Assembly: GCF_002441715.1 (NCBI RefSeq)
Contig: NZ_JXJX01000001.1
Location: forward strand, 124,001 to 188,000
Source of the DNA: Pseudolactococcus plantarum
GTDB lineage: Bacteria; Bacillota; Bacilli; Lactobacillales; Streptococcaceae
Reading direction: 5' to 3'
DNA length: 64,000 bases
The notes beneath the pieces are model-generated. The model did not search any database. It was not told the origin of the DNA and saw only the letters and a list, made by a program, of their open reading frames with translations. Positions within the stretch are counted from its first letter, which is position 1. Each line of letters opens with the position of its first letter. A program made the position numbers and the translations under genes. Below are positions 1 through 8,978 of the stretch, one piece after another.

Positions 1-1
1 T

Positions 2-1621
2 GAGAAGGATAAAGCGTTAGAGCGTCGTTTCCAAAAAGTATTAGTCCAAGAACCTACTGTTGAAGATACTATCTCTATTTTGAGAGGGCTAAAGGATCGA
101 TTTGAAGTCCATCATGGTGTGAAAATTCACGATAATGCGTTGATTGCTGCAGCAACACTATCAAACCGTTATATTACGGATCGTTTCTTACCTGATAAAG
201 CCATTGATTTGGTCGATGAGGCGAGTGCAACGATTCGTGTGGAGATGAATTCATCTCCGACAGAGTTAGATCAAATTACACGTAAGTTGATGCAACTTGA
301 AATCGAAGAAGAAGCCTTAAAGAAAGAAACGGATGATGCGTCTAAGAAACGGTTGACGCTTTTACAAGAAGAACTTGCCAATACCCGTGAAACAGCTAAT
401 AGTCTTAAGATGCGTTGGGAAACTGAAAAAGAAGCAGTTGAAGCTATCCATACAAAACGTGCTGAGTTAGAACAAGCACGGATTGAGTTGGAAAATGCTG
501 AGAATGCCTATAATCTCGAGCAGGCAGCCATCTTACGACATGGCACTATTCCAAAACTTGAAAAAGAGGTCGTCGCGTTAGAGCAGGCGCAAACTGAGGA
601 CACAGCGAATCATTTGATTCAAGAATCTGTAACAGATCAAGAAATCGCCCAAGTAATCGGTCGATTGACCGGTATACCTGTGACGAAGTTAGTTGAGGGT
701 GAAAAAGAAAAATTACTACATCTGGCAGATACTTTACATCAAAGAGTTGTCGGACAAGAAGAAGCAGTTGATGCGGTATCTGATGCCATTATCAGAAGTC
801 GAGCAGGCTTACAAGATCCTAATAAACCTTTGGGTAGTTTTCTTTTCTTAGGACCTACTGGTGTTGGTAAAACAGAGTTAGCCAAAAGTCTAGCAGAAAA
901 CCTATTTGATTCTGAAAGCCATATGGTTCGTATCGATATGAGTGAATATATGGAAAAACATAGTGTCTCTCGTTTAGTCGGGGCACCTCCAGGATATGTC
1001 GGCTATGATGAAGGTGGCCAATTAACCGAGGCTGTTCGTCGCAATCCATATACGATCGTGTTATTAGATGAGATCGAGAAAGCACATCCAGATGTCTTTA
1101 ACATCTTACTTCAAGTCTTAGATGATGGTAGATTAACCGATTCTAAAGGTGTTGTGGTAGATTTTAAGAATACTGTGATGATCATGACCTCTAATATCGG
1201 CTCACGGATTCTACTTGATGGTATTGAAAGTGATGGTAGTTTAGAGAATACGACCAAAGAAGCGGTTTTAGATGAGTTGAAGTTACACTTTAAACCTGAA
1301 TTCTTAAATCGTATCGATGATACTGTTGTCTTTACACCACTGACATTACAAGTTGTCAAAGAAATCATAGACAAAATCGTCGTACAATTATCAGCACGCT
1401 TGGCACATCAAGATATCCATCTAGAATTAACAGAAGATGCGACAAACTGGATAGCTAAAAATGCTTACGAACCAGAATACGGTGCACGTCCTATCAAACG
1501 ATTTGTGACCAAACATCTGGAAACACCTCTTGCCAAAGCATTAGTCTCTGGTAAGTTTGCACCAAATACTGTTGTCCTTGTTGGCTTAAAAGATGACAAA
1601 TTATGTTTTGATGTGAAATAA
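2..1621 (+). CDS. clpB: ClpB disaggregase ATPase, C-terminal part (runs in from the left edge)
   Basis: The frame is open from base 2 and has no start in the window, so this is the 3' part of a longer gene. It begins near the end of the first AAA+ domain ([14 protein letters not shown]), passes through the long coiled-coil middle domain rich in E/K/A, then the second AAA+ domain with Walker A GPTGVGKT (nt 851-874), Walker [11 protein letters not shown], sensor TSNIGS and the D2 small domain ([15 protein letters not shown]). ClpB is a cytosolic hexameric ATPase that rescues aggregated proteins with DnaK. The middle domain separates it from ClpC and ClpE. In related bacteria it is usually controlled by CtsR, but the promoter lies outside the window. 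A strong terminator follows the stop. Confidence 0.95.
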   Translation, partial: EKDKALERRFQKVLVQEPTVEDTISILRGLKDRFEVHHGVKIHDNALIAAATLSNRYITDRFLPDKAIDLVDEASATIRVEMNSSPTELDQITRKLMQLEIEEEALKKETDDASKKRLTLLQEELANTRETANSLKMRWETEKEAVEAIHTKRAELEQARIELENAENAYNLEQAAILRHGTIPKLEKEVVALEQAQTEDTANHLIQESVTDQEIAQVIGRLTGIPVTKLVEGEKEKLLHLADTLHQRVVGQEEAVDAVSDAIIRSRAGLQDPNKPLGSFLFLGPTGVGKTELAKSLAENLFDSESHMVRIDMSEYMEKHSVSRLVGAPPGYVGYDEGGQLTEAVRRNPYTIVLLDEIEKAHPDVFNILLQVLDDGRLTDSKGVVVDFKNTVMIMTSNIGSRILLDGIESDGSLENTTKEAVLDELKLHFKPEFLNRIDDTVVFTPLTLQVVKEIIDKIVVQLSARLAHQDIHLELTEDATNWIAKNAYEPEYGARPIKRFVTKHLETPLAKALVSGKFAPNTVVLVGLKDDKLCFDVK

Positions 1622-1638
1622 GGGTTAATAATTGAACG

Positions 1639-1679
1639 AAGACCAACAATCTGATTGTCAGATTGTTGGTCTTTTTTTG
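1639..1679 (+). terminator. Rho-independent terminator of clpB
   Basis: A perfect 16-bp stem (AAGACCAACAATCTGA and its complement) with a 3-base loop is followed by a run of T. It lies 17 bases after the clpB stop. Confidence 0.93.
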
Positions 1680-1716
1680 TTTCTTTTAATTGCTCAACTG
1701 ACAAATCATCACAATA

Positions 1717-1766
1717 TGTAAGCGTTTTTAAAAATACCTGTTTTTTTAAGATTAATGTGTTATGAT
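1717..1766 (+). promoter_or_regulatory. Promoter of the Rgg gene with a cre-like site
   Basis: TGTAAGCGTTTTTA (1717-1730) fits the CcpA cre consensus except for one late position. An extended -10 (TG T TATGAT, -10 at 1761-1766) follows. The ATG at 1824 is preceded by AAAGGA. The cre would lie upstream of or over the -35 region. Inferred from consensus only. Confidence 0.45.
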
Positions 1767-1823
1767 TAAGTTAACAGTTAAATAAAAAACGTAAACTATC
1801 TAAATGACAGAAAGGACTTATGT

Positions 1824-2696
1824 ATGCAGTATGATGATTTTGAAGATGATGTTTTTGATATTCAAGCTACATTTAAAGCTTTACGTAAGGCAAGAGGCTA
1901 TACACAAGCTGATTTGGCAGATGGGACTGTTTCTAAATCTCTTATCTCTAAGTTTGAAAGTGGGATCAGTATGATATCGGCTGATAAGATGCTATATCTG
2001 ATTTCAAAGCTTAATATGACAGCTAATGAATTTGTTGCGGCCTTGACTCATTATCAGCCAGACCATATGCAACGACTCTATCAGACCTTAAACCAACTTC
2101 ATCTCTCAGGTCTGCAAGGTGTGGACAGTTCAGAAAAGTTAATAATAGAAAAGGCGACCGATAAGTTTGACATTCTGTCTAATATCATGATTAAAAGTGC
2201 TTTGCAAGAGCTGACTGGACAGCACTATATTTGCGAATGTGAAAAATATATTGTTGGTGATTATTTAACTGAAATTGATAATTGGACTGAGTTTGAGGTC
2301 AAGCTGCTTTATTACGTTTCTCCTATTTTGGATAGTGGCGATTGTCGTTGGTTTGGGGAAATATTGATTGAGAGACAATCCTATTTTTATCATGGTGCAC
2401 ATCGTCGATTATTTATTTTAACGTTAATTAGGCTGTACCAATGTTTACTGGAGCATGGGACGTTAGATTATGCTACATTCTTTAGAGATAAAATTTGCCA
2501 ACTAGCGTTTGATGATCATTTAATTGCGACTGTGAAGTTTCAAATATTAAGGGATTTACATGATTACATCAACAAGCCAACAAAAGAAAATGTTATTAAA
2601 GCAGAGCGCTACCTAGATCATATTGAGGCATTGGGTGTCAAAAGTATTGTCGATGATGCAAGAGCTAGACTGAGGAGACAAAATGAACATGACTAA
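1824..2696 (+). CDS. Rgg/GadR/MutR-family transcriptional regulator
   Basis: This 290-residue protein has an N-terminal XRE-type helix-turn-helix (about residues 14-68: LRKARGYTQADLADG, SKSLISKFESG) followed by a long alpha-helical region of Rgg type. The length is typical for Rgg proteins (280-300). Rgg proteins bind DNA as dimers, and many respond to imported short hydrophobic peptides. I looked for an adjacent short peptide gene and found none convincing. The start at 1824 has AAAGGA upstream; an ATG at 1820 is out of frame. A small membrane-protein gene follows on the same strand and may be its target, but nothing in the sequence proves that. Confidence 0.85.
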   Translation: MQYDDFEDDVFDIQATFKALRKARGYTQADLADGTVSKSLISKFESGISMISADKMLYLISKLNMTANEFVAALTHYQPDHMQRLYQTLNQLHLSGLQGVDSSEKLIIEKATDKFDILSNIMIKSALQELTGQHYICECEKYIVGDYLTEIDNWTEFEVKLLYYVSPILDSGDCRWFGEILIERQSYFYHGAHRRLFILTLIRLYQCLLEHGTLDYATFFRDKICQLAFDDHLIATVKFQILRDLHDYINKPTKENVIKAERYLDHIEALGVKSIVDDARARLRRQNEHD

Positions 2697-2777
2697 TTTC
2701 ATTTTAGTCTAATTTTTCGTTATGGAGGCTATGTACCAAGAGTAGCAGCTAGTCCAGCATAAAAGAAGAGGTATCAT

Positions 2778-3083
2778 ATGCGTGTGAAAAGAAAATATAT
2801 TGTGTTAGTATTTCCTGTATTGATGATGATTTATGGTGTGATTTATATAACTTTTTGGACTCATACGTCCCTGACGGTTTATGGTGTTGATAAGATTGAG
2901 ACTTATAAATTGACTAATGATAAGTCAACCGATGATTTTAAAATTAAGAAGATGTTCTTAAGTAGTGGGGAAGTTATCGATAATCTAACGCTAAGAGATA
3001 TAAAGGCAAGAGGCCTGTTAGTCTTTAATACAAATGAGGCGTTTCAAAAAAATGTAGGATTTGAAAAATCAATGCTAAATTGA
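2778..3083 (+). CDS. Small membrane-anchored protein of unknown function
   Basis: A 101-residue protein with a basic N-terminus (MRVKRKY), one hydrophobic segment (about 8-30) and a polar remainder of about 70 residues, predicted outside the cell. No Cys lipobox is present, so it is an N-terminally anchored protein rather than a lipoprotein. An AGAGG-like ribosome site lies just upstream of the ATG. It lies 81 bases after the Rgg gene, and no strong promoter was seen between them. I do not recognise the family. Confidence 0.6.
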   Translation: MRVKRKYIVLVFPVLMMIYGVIYITFWTHTSLTVYGVDKIETYKLTNDKSTDDFKIKKMFLSSGEVIDNLTLRDIKARGLLVFNTNEAFQKNVGFEKSMLN

Positions 3084-3169
3084 GCTCGTGTGCTGTTCTT
3101 TGTAAACCCAAAAAGATACGTCGTATAAGTAATCAGAATAGTTAAGCATCACTATAAACATATGGTCAA

Positions 3170-3205
3170 ACCCCTTCGTGATTAGGCGAGGAGGTTTTTA
3201 TGTTA
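3170..3205 (+). terminator. Probable terminator after the small membrane protein
   Basis: An imperfect 11-bp stem (AAACCCCTTCG / CGAGGAGGTTT, one mismatch and one G-U pair) with an 8-base loop is followed by T-rich DNA. Confidence 0.6.
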
Positions 3206-3224
3206 AACTTTTTTTATTTTTTTG

Positions 3225-3253
3225 TTGACAAACTCTTTTTTTAGTTATATACT
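3225..3253 (+). promoter_or_regulatory. Strong sigma-A promoter of the YtrA-like ABC operon
   Basis: TTGACA (3225-3230), a 17-base spacer and TATACT (3248-3253). The region just downstream (ACTT...AAGT, 3251-3266) is weakly palindromic and could be the operator of the GntR protein encoded next. Confidence 0.8.
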
Positions 3254-3332
3254 TAGTTAGTCAAGTAACGAACCAGTTAGGTTTGCGATTGAAACATACG
3301 ATCGTCATAAATAACGATAATAGGAGGTATAC

Positions 3333-3695
3333 ATGAAGTTTGATGAGTCAAGTCACTTACCCTTATTTGAGCAAGTCGCACAACAGATAGAAGCAGCTAT
3401 TTTAAGTGATGCTTTTCCGGAGGCTAGTCAAATACCATCGACTACTGAAATTTCTAAACAATTTCAGATTAATCCAGCAACTGTGTTAAAAGGGATGAAT
3501 TTATTAGTTGATAAAGCAATTATTGAGAAAAAGAGAGGGATTGGTGTATTTGTGAAACAAGGTGCAAAAAAAATCATTCAAGAAGAAAAGCGTACGTACT
3601 TCTTTAATCAAGAAATCAGTCAACTAATTGAAGAGGCGAAGCGCCTTGATATTACCTTATCAGAGTTAATCACAAAAATAGAAAGTGGGTATTAA
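3333..3695 (+). CDS. GntR-family regulator, YtrA subfamily
   Basis: A 120-residue protein consisting of a winged helix (FEQVAQQIEAAILSD, FQINPATVLKGMNLLVDKAII, GIGVFV) plus a short helical tail. YtrA-type regulators lack the large ligand domain of other GntR proteins and usually repress the ABC-transporter operon they head. The stop is followed two bases later by the ABC ATPase start. AGGAGG lies 5-10 bases before the ATG. Autoregulation of the 3225 promoter is likely by family analogy. Confidence 0.87.
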   Translation: MKFDESSHLPLFEQVAQQIEAAILSDAFPEASQIPSTTEISKQFQINPATVLKGMNLLVDKAIIEKKRGIGVFVKQGAKKIIQEEKRTYFFNQEISQLIEEAKRLDITLSELITKIESGY

Positions 3696-3697
3696 AG

Positions 3698-4555
3698 ATG
3701 AGTTTAGCTATTCAACATATTGAGAAATCTTATCGTAATCAGCAGGTCTTAACGGACATTCAAATCGATTTTCAACCAGAAACACTCTATGGTTTATTAG
3801 GTAGAAATGGTGCTGGTAAAAGTACTTTGTTAAATGTTATCAACAGTCGTATTTTTGCAGATAAGGGAAGCATTACCTTAGATGGTGAAAATTTGATTGA
3901 AAATGAAGCATTACAAAATCGTGTTTTCTTAACTAGTGAGGATAATTTGTATCCTAAGTCGATCAAGGTCAACCAAGTCTTAAAATTAACCGAAGCTTTC
4001 TATGGTGGATTTGACTGGGTATTTGCCAATCATTTAATCAAAGCGTTCAAGTTAAATCCTAAGCTCAGTTTTAAAAAATTATCAACAGGTTACCGTAGTA
4101 TTCTAAAATTGATTATTGCGCTTTGTGTGCCCGTAGACTATATTTTCCTAGATGAACCGATTTTGGGGTTAGACGCGAGTCACCGTGATTTATTTTATCG
4201 TGCTTTGATTGAGACTTATAGTGAACGGCCACGAACATTTGTCATCTCAACTCATTTGATTGAAGAGGTTGCTAATTTGATATCAGAATTCATTATCATT
4301 GATGGTGGTCGAGTGATCGAGCAGAAATCAGCAGAAGATATCCAGCAGTCTGGTGCAACCGTTTCAGGTGCCAAAGAGCTTGTTGAAGACTTTATACAAG
4401 GTATGAATATCATAGGTATGGATCGCTTAGGTAGTCTAGTGAGTTACTATATAAAAGATTATCAACAGCAAGAGGTGCCAGATGGGATCAGCATCTCACC
4501 ACTTAATTTGCAGGCATATTTTGTTAAATTAACACAAAGAGAGGAAGAAAAATGA
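3698..4555 (+). CDS. ABC transporter ATP-binding protein, YtrB type
   Basis: This 285-residue ABC ATPase has Walker A GRNGAGKST (about 32-40), a degenerate signature (KLSTGY instead of LSGGQ), Walker B YIFLDEP and a switch His in STH. The degenerate signature is common in YtrB-like proteins. It overlaps the following permease by four bases (ATGA), so the two are translationally coupled. The substrate is unknown; the YtrA-regulated family is induced by some wall-active antibiotics in Bacillus. Confidence 0.87.
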   Translation: MSLAIQHIEKSYRNQQVLTDIQIDFQPETLYGLLGRNGAGKSTLLNVINSRIFADKGSITLDGENLIENEALQNRVFLTSEDNLYPKSIKVNQVLKLTEAFYGGFDWVFANHLIKAFKLNPKLSFKKLSTGYRSILKLIIALCVPVDYIFLDEPILGLDASHRDLFYRALIETYSERPRTFVISTHLIEEVANLISEFIIIDGGRVIEQKSAEDIQQSGATVSGAKELVEDFIQGMNIIGMDRLGSLVSYYIKDYQQQEVPDGISISPLNLQAYFVKLTQREEEK

Positions 4556-5283
4556 TGAAATTAAAAGCAGCATTACAGTATCGTATGATCTATCAGTTAA
4601 AGTCTTTGGGAATATTCTATCTGTATTTCATCGGGTTCGCAGTTGTCTTGCCTGGTCTAGCTATGTTTTTCTCTAATACCTCAGCTACAGCAGAATCAGA
4701 GTTAACTCTCCCTGCTTTAATCTTTGCTATTATCCTTTCAGTCATTGGCATTCGGTCTGATTTTAAATTATTCATTCAAAATGGCCTGAATCGTTTGCAT
4801 ATTTTTGTGTCTAACTTGATCAGTAATTTTGTGATTGCTAATGTTATTGTACTTGCGATGGCAGCTTTCAGATTAATTTTTAAAACGTTTTTTTCAGATC
4901 ACTTTGACTATCAGTTTATGATCCTTGATTTTTATCAGCCAAAAACCTTGTTTTCTCAGTACTTACTTTTATTCTTGATCATCTTTTGGGGCATGGCATT
5001 AGGGCTGGTCATTGGTCTATTTTTAGATCGGTTCTCATTTATAGTTCGCCTATTGATTGGTGGTGGTGTGCTCTTATTTCCTATTTTATTTGGGACTGTC
5101 TTTACGACTTTGAGCGAGGCTGGTAAAGATAACGTATTAACGAATTTAGCACATACTTTAGGAATCACGGAAAATGGCTTAAAAGCGGGACCACTTATGT
5201 TGACTTTATTTATCTTGATCTGTGTGAACTTAGTGCTTGCTTATTTGATGAATCGTCGTCGTGAATTACAACGCATTGCTTAA
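4552..5283 (+). CDS. ABC transporter permease of the YtrA-type operon
   Basis: 243 residues with about six hydrophobic segments, a short cytoplasmic start (MMKLKAALQYRMIYQLKS) and a basic C-terminus (MNRRRELQRIA). It is the membrane partner of the preceding ATPase, with overlapping start and stop codons. No recognisable substrate motif is present. A terminator follows about 70 bases after the stop. Confidence 0.8.
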   Translation: MMKLKAALQYRMIYQLKSLGIFYLYFIGFAVVLPGLAMFFSNTSATAESELTLPALIFAIILSVIGIRSDFKLFIQNGLNRLHIFVSNLISNFVIANVIVLAMAAFRLIFKTFFSDHFDYQFMILDFYQPKTLFSQYLLLFLIIFWGMALGLVIGLFLDRFSFIVRLLIGGGVLLFPILFGTVFTTLSEAGKDNVLTNLAHTLGITENGLKAGPLMLTLFILICVNLVLAYLMNRRRELQRIA

Positions 5284-5353
5284 ATTATCAGCTACAGATT
5301 TCTCTGCTTACGCAGTTTATCTGGCTTTATAGCAGGTCAATCAATGAATTTAA

Positions 5354-5398
5354 AACTCTCCTTGACAAACTATATATAGTGTGTCAAGGAGGTTTTTT
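5354..5398 (+). terminator. Terminator of the YtrA-type operon, overlapping an NrdR-like box
   Basis: A perfect 10-bp stem, CTCCTTGACA (5358-5367) with TGTCAAGGAG (5382-5391), is followed by G and six T. The 14-base loop contains the palindrome ACTATATATAGT. Confidence 0.85.
5367..5382 (+). promoter_or_regulatory. NrdR-like box 1 upstream of nrdD
   Basis: AAACTATATATAGTGT closely matches the NrdR consensus (acaCwATATATwGtgt). Its core ACTATATATAGT (5369-5380) is a perfect palindrome. NrdR is the repressor of ribonucleotide reductase genes. Confidence 0.7.
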
Positions 5399-5408
5399 AA
5401 ATTATTTA

Positions 5409-5424
5409 ATACCATATATAGTTA
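5409..5424 (+). promoter_or_regulatory. NrdR-like box 2 upstream of nrdD
   Basis: ATACCATATATAGTTA repeats the core of box 1. The two cores start 42 bases apart, four helical turns. Paired boxes an integer number of turns apart are the known NrdR arrangement. Confidence 0.65.
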
Positions 5425-5495
5425 ATCTATCCTTTACAACTTTAAAAATGAGTGGTAGAATGTAGCTAAAATAGTTTAGAAAATGGGTAGTGAAT

Positions 5496-7742
5496 ATGAG
5501 TACTGTAACAAATATGGAGATAGGTCTTGATACGATAGTTGTCATCAAACGAGATGGTCGTCAGTTAAGTTTTGAACCAGAAAAAATTTATGAAGCACTG
5601 AGAAAAGCTTCAGATGAACTGACACATATTTCACCTGTTCAAGAAGTAAAACTAGAACGGTTGACAGACAAAATTGTGGCAACGATTTTTGATCGGTTTG
5701 ATAAAGATGTTCAAATTTACGAAATTCAAAATATTGTTGAACATGTCTTATTAGATGCTAATGAATATCAGCTAGCTAAAGTGTATATTAACTATCGAAC
5801 ACAACGTGATTTTGAACGGTCTCAGGCGACAGATATTAACTTTACCATTGATAAATTGATTAATAAAGAGCAAGCTGTCGTCAATGAAAATGCTAATAAA
5901 GATAGTGATGTGTTTAATACACAGCGTGATTTAACAGCAGGGATCGTTGGTAAGTCAATCGGTTTGAAGTTATTACCACCACATGTTGCAAATGCCCACC
6001 AAAAAGGTGATATTCACTTTCATGATCTAGATTATCAACCTTATGCACCGATGACAAACTGTTGTTTGGTTGATGTAAAAGGGATGTTGCGAGATGGCTT
6101 TAAACTGGGTAATGCAGTGATTGATAGTCCGAAATCAATCCAAACAGCTGCTGCACAAATTTCACAAATCATTGCCAATGTCGCGTCTAGCCAGTACGGT
6201 GGAACGTCTGTAAACCGGATAGACGAGGTGCTTGCACCTTATGCTGCTCTAAATTTTGCTAAGCACATGCAAGATGCTCAAGAGTGGGTAGCACCTGAAA
6301 AACATGAAGCATATGCGCGTGCTAAAACGAAAAAAGACATCTATGATGCCATGCAAAGTTTAGAGTATGAGATTAATACACTGTTTACCTCAAACGGCCA
6401 AACACCTTTTACAACTTTTGGTTTTGGACTTGGTGAAGACTGGTATGCGCGTGAAATCCAAAAAGCAATTCTTGAAAATCGTATCAAAGGGTTAGGAAAA
6501 GAAGGTCGTACAGCGATTTTTCCTAAGCTTGTCTTCACGTTGAAACGTGGGTTGAATTTGAATGAACAAGACCCGAACTATGATATCAAGTGCTTGGCAG
6601 CAGTGTGTTCGACGAAGCGGATGTATCCAGATGTCGTGAGTTACGATAAAATTGTCGAACTGACAGGATCGTTTAAAGCGCCGATGGGCTGTCGTAGTTT
6701 CTTGCAAGGTTGGGAAGATGAAAATGGCAATGATGTTGTTGATGGCCGTATGAATTTAGGGGTTGTGACCCTGAATTTACCACGTATTGCTTTAGAATCA
6801 AAAGGGGATAAGTCAAAATTTTGGCAACTTTTCCATGAACGTATGTCTGTCATGAAAGACGCTTTAGTTTATCGTGTTGAACGTGTGAAAGAGGCGATTC
6901 CTGCCAATGCTCCTATTCTTTATGAAAATGGCGCATTTGGTAAACGTCTTGGTAAAACTGACTCGGTAGATGAGTTGTTTAAAAATCGTCGTGCGACAGT
7001 TTCTGCTGGTTATATCGGTTTATATGAAGTCGCAACTGAATTTTACGGTGGCCAATGGGAAACAAATCCTGAAGCTAAAGCTTTTACTCTGGATATCTTA
7101 CGTGAGATGAAAACGGCTGTTAATGAGTGGTCTGATACATATGATTATCATTTTTCAATCTATTCAACTCCATCTGAAAGTTTGACGGACAGATTCTGCC
7201 GTTTAGACACAGAAAAATTTGGTATTGTAAAAGATATTACAGATAAAGAATACTACACAAATTCGTTCCATTATGATGTTCGTAAAAATCCGACACCATT
7301 TGAAAAATTGGAATTTGAAAAAGATTATCCGGTCTATGCTAGTGGTGGGTTCATTCATTATTGTGAGTATCCGATGTTACAACAAAATCCCAAAGCCTTA
7401 GAAGCAGTGTGGGATTTTGCTTATGATCGTGTTGGGTATCTTGGTACAAATACACCGATCGATAAGTGTTATGAATGTGAGTTTGAAGGCGACTTTAAAG
7501 CGACTGAACGTGGATTTCAGTGTCCAAATTGTGGGAATACTGACCCTAAGACAGTTGATGTTGTGAAACGGACTTGTGGTTATCTTGGTAATCCACAAGC
7601 ACGTCCGATGGTTAATGGGCGTCATAAAGAAATTGCGTCACGTGTGAAACATATGAATGGGTCTATCGGACATCTATCAAATGGGGATGATTTAGATAGC
7701 GCAACTGTTGATGCAGCAAAATCTAAGTTTTTTAAATCATAA
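5496..7742 (+). CDS. nrdD: Anaerobic ribonucleoside-triphosphate reductase (class III)
   Basis: The 748-residue product reduces ribonucleoside triphosphates to deoxy forms without oxygen, using a glycyl radical. An N-terminal ATP-cone (VIKRDGRQLSFEPEKIYEALRKAS) is followed by the catalytic barrel, with Cys residues in TNCCLVDV and AVCSTKRMYPD. A zinc site of two CxxC pairs (CYEC, CPNC) comes next, then the glycyl-radical motif RTCGYLGN with Gly near residue 695. The start at 5496 was chosen because GGGTAG precedes it; a GTG at 5490 is in frame and possible. The activase gene nrdG, normally adjacent, is not here. NrdR-like boxes lie upstream and a terminator follows. Confidence 0.96.
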   Translation: MSTVTNMEIGLDTIVVIKRDGRQLSFEPEKIYEALRKASDELTHISPVQEVKLERLTDKIVATIFDRFDKDVQIYEIQNIVEHVLLDANEYQLAKVYINYRTQRDFERSQATDINFTIDKLINKEQAVVNENANKDSDVFNTQRDLTAGIVGKSIGLKLLPPHVANAHQKGDIHFHDLDYQPYAPMTNCCLVDVKGMLRDGFKLGNAVIDSPKSIQTAAAQISQIIANVASSQYGGTSVNRIDEVLAPYAALNFAKHMQDAQEWVAPEKHEAYARAKTKKDIYDAMQSLEYEINTLFTSNGQTPFTTFGFGLGEDWYAREIQKAILENRIKGLGKEGRTAIFPKLVFTLKRGLNLNEQDPNYDIKCLAAVCSTKRMYPDVVSYDKIVELTGSFKAPMGCRSFLQGWEDENGNDVVDGRMNLGVVTLNLPRIALESKGDKSKFWQLFHERMSVMKDALVYRVERVKEAIPANAPILYENGAFGKRLGKTDSVDELFKNRRATVSAGYIGLYEVATEFYGGQWETNPEAKAFTLDILREMKTAVNEWSDTYDYHFSIYSTPSESLTDRFCRLDTEKFGIVKDITDKEYYTNSFHYDVRKNPTPFEKLEFEKDYPVYASGGFIHYCEYPMLQQNPKALEAVWDFAYDRVGYLGTNTPIDKCYECEFEGDFKATERGFQCPNCGNTDPKTVDVVKRTCGYLGNPQARPMVNGRHKEIASRVKHMNGSIGHLSNGDDLDSATVDAAKSKFFKS

Positions 7743-7751
7743 TTGATCGTC

Positions 7752-7785
7752 AAAAAACAGCAAGACTGGCTTGCTGTTTTTTTGA
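7752..7785 (+). terminator. Terminator of nrdD
   Basis: AAAAAACAGCAAG (7752-7764) pairs perfectly with CTTGCTGTTTTTT after a 5-base loop; a further T run follows. Confidence 0.93.
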
Positions 7786-7824
7786 GTATAAATGATGTGA
7801 CAAGTTGCAGATTAACAATACTCG

Positions 7825-7852
7825 TTATTGAGGTCATTTTCTATGGTACAAT
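7825..7852 (+). promoter_or_regulatory. Promoter of the small membrane protein gene
   Basis: TTATTG (7825-7830), a 16-base spacer and TACAAT (7847-7852). Confidence 0.5.
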
Positions 7853-7887
7853 AGAGCTATTGCCAAAAAATGTATGGGAGAATGAGT

Positions 7888-8178
7888 ATGAAACGATTGA
7901 TGCTAGATGTTGTGAGAATCAGCGGGAAAGTTACCTGTGGTATGGTTCTCTTTGTGAGTTTTTGTTTGATTGGTTGCTTTGGCTATACCGCTATTATGAA
8001 AAATTCATTTAGTCTTCCCTTTAACTGGCTTGCCTTTTCTTACCAAACAACAGCTTCAGGCGGATATGGTGTTCAGATGGATTTTACTCAAGGGGCCATA
8101 TCAGCAGTATGCACTGCGATCATCTGTATGAGCTTATTTATACTAGGTATTCAAAAAGTACCAGCTATTAAAAAATAA
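7888..8178 (+). CDS. Small membrane protein of unknown function
   Basis: 96 residues with two hydrophobic segments (about 15-38 and 70-90). The intervening loop contains the conserved-looking QTTASGGYG stretch, and the C-terminus is basic (QKVPAIKK). In-frame ATGs lie at 7870, 7882 and 7888; 7888 is chosen because GGGAGA (7876-7881) sits at the right distance. It has its own promoter and stands alone after the nrdD terminator. I do not recognise the family. Confidence 0.65.
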   Translation: MKRLMLDVVRISGKVTCGMVLFVSFCLIGCFGYTAIMKNSFSLPFNWLAFSYQTTASGGYGVQMDFTQGAISAVCTAIICMSLFILGIQKVPAIKK

Positions 8179-8301
8179 GTCAAAAAGGTTTTTGATTATG
8201 CCTGATAGGCATCAAACTCAACAGCAGTTGTGGGTGATTAGCAGAAATAAAGATACAAATTGGATAAGTCGGTTAGATGTTTCGCTATGACCGTGTTTAA
8301 G

Positions 8302-8350
8302 ATAACTACAGTCGGATGGGTATCATCCGTAAACTGTAGTTATTTTACTT
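8302..8350. terminator. Compound hairpin at the 3' end of the lipoprotein gene
   Basis: Outer arms ATAACTACAGT (8302-8312) and ACTGTAGTTAT (8333-8343) enclose an inner hairpin CGGATG...CATCCG. The outer right arm overlaps the minus-strand stop codon. T-rich DNA follows only on the + side, so it may terminate the + transcript or protect the 3' end of the minus transcript. Confidence 0.55.
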
Positions 8351-8978
8351 TATAGAAATATCGTGTAGTAGGGAAGTTACGGGTACCATTCGCATTGTTA
8401 GTATCTGTACGATCTTGTGTGACAAGTATGCGAGGTTTCGAGGTATCAGACGTATCACCATCGGGATTAGCAAAACCTATTTTTAATAACAATAAAGCAA
8501 ATAAATTTTTAGAACCTGCGCCATCACCAGAACCATAAAAAGCGTAAGGTGCTTTGCCAGAATAGACAGTATTTACTTGCGTATAGTCCGTCCAATTTGG
8601 TGCACCACTTACGGTCATGCCGGTATTAGTTGTACCATCAGTATTGATGATGAGTGTCTCTCCCAATCCATTTTGCCATGTACCAGCTAAAGTGGCAAAG
8701 TTATTCTGACTAATTGCATCAATATCTAGGTCTTGTGCGGTTGTTGTGGCTGTACTTGGTTGAGGTGTTGCCGGTTCAGATGATTGAGGTTGGCTGGTAG
8801 ATGTTGTCTCAGGTTCTTTTGAGGTCGTACTTGCTTGACTTGTTGTTTTCGATGCACTTTTTGTAGTACTTTTTATAGTGCTACTTTCTGTGGTTGCCTC
8901 TTTACTATTTTTTTGAGTTGAACAGCCTACAAGTAAGATCGTGCATAATAAAGTTGTTAAGATATTTAGTTTTTTCAT
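8340..8978 (-). CDS. Lipoprotein with Ser/Thr-rich linker, DUF6287-like
   Basis: 212 residues. A signal peptide ends in the lipobox LVGC (Cys at about 19), so it is lipid-anchored outside the membrane. Residues about 24-85 are a low-complexity linker of S, T, E, Q and P. The C-terminal domain (LAGTWQNGLGETLIINTDG ... FYKVK) resembles DUF6287 domains of lactic acid bacterial lipoproteins, whose function is not established. GGAGAA precedes the ATG. It is transcribed alone, from a probable TACAAT promoter (plus-strand positions 9030-9035). Confidence 0.8.
   Translation of the reverse strand: MKKLNILTTLLCTILLVGCSTQKNSKEATTESSTIKSTTKSASKTTSQASTTSKEPETTSTSQPQSSEPATPQPSTATTTAQDLDIDAISQNNFATLAGTWQNGLGETLIINTDGTTNTGMTVSGAPNWTDYTQVNTVYSGKAPYAFYGSGDGAGSKNLFALLLLKIGFANPDGDTSDTSKPRILVTQDRTDTNNANGTRNFPTTRYFYKVK

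Noticed and set aside
7743-8012. 89-codon + frame after nrdD
   Set aside because: Begins directly at the nrdD stop, runs through the terminator and overlaps the better-supported small membrane protein in another frame.
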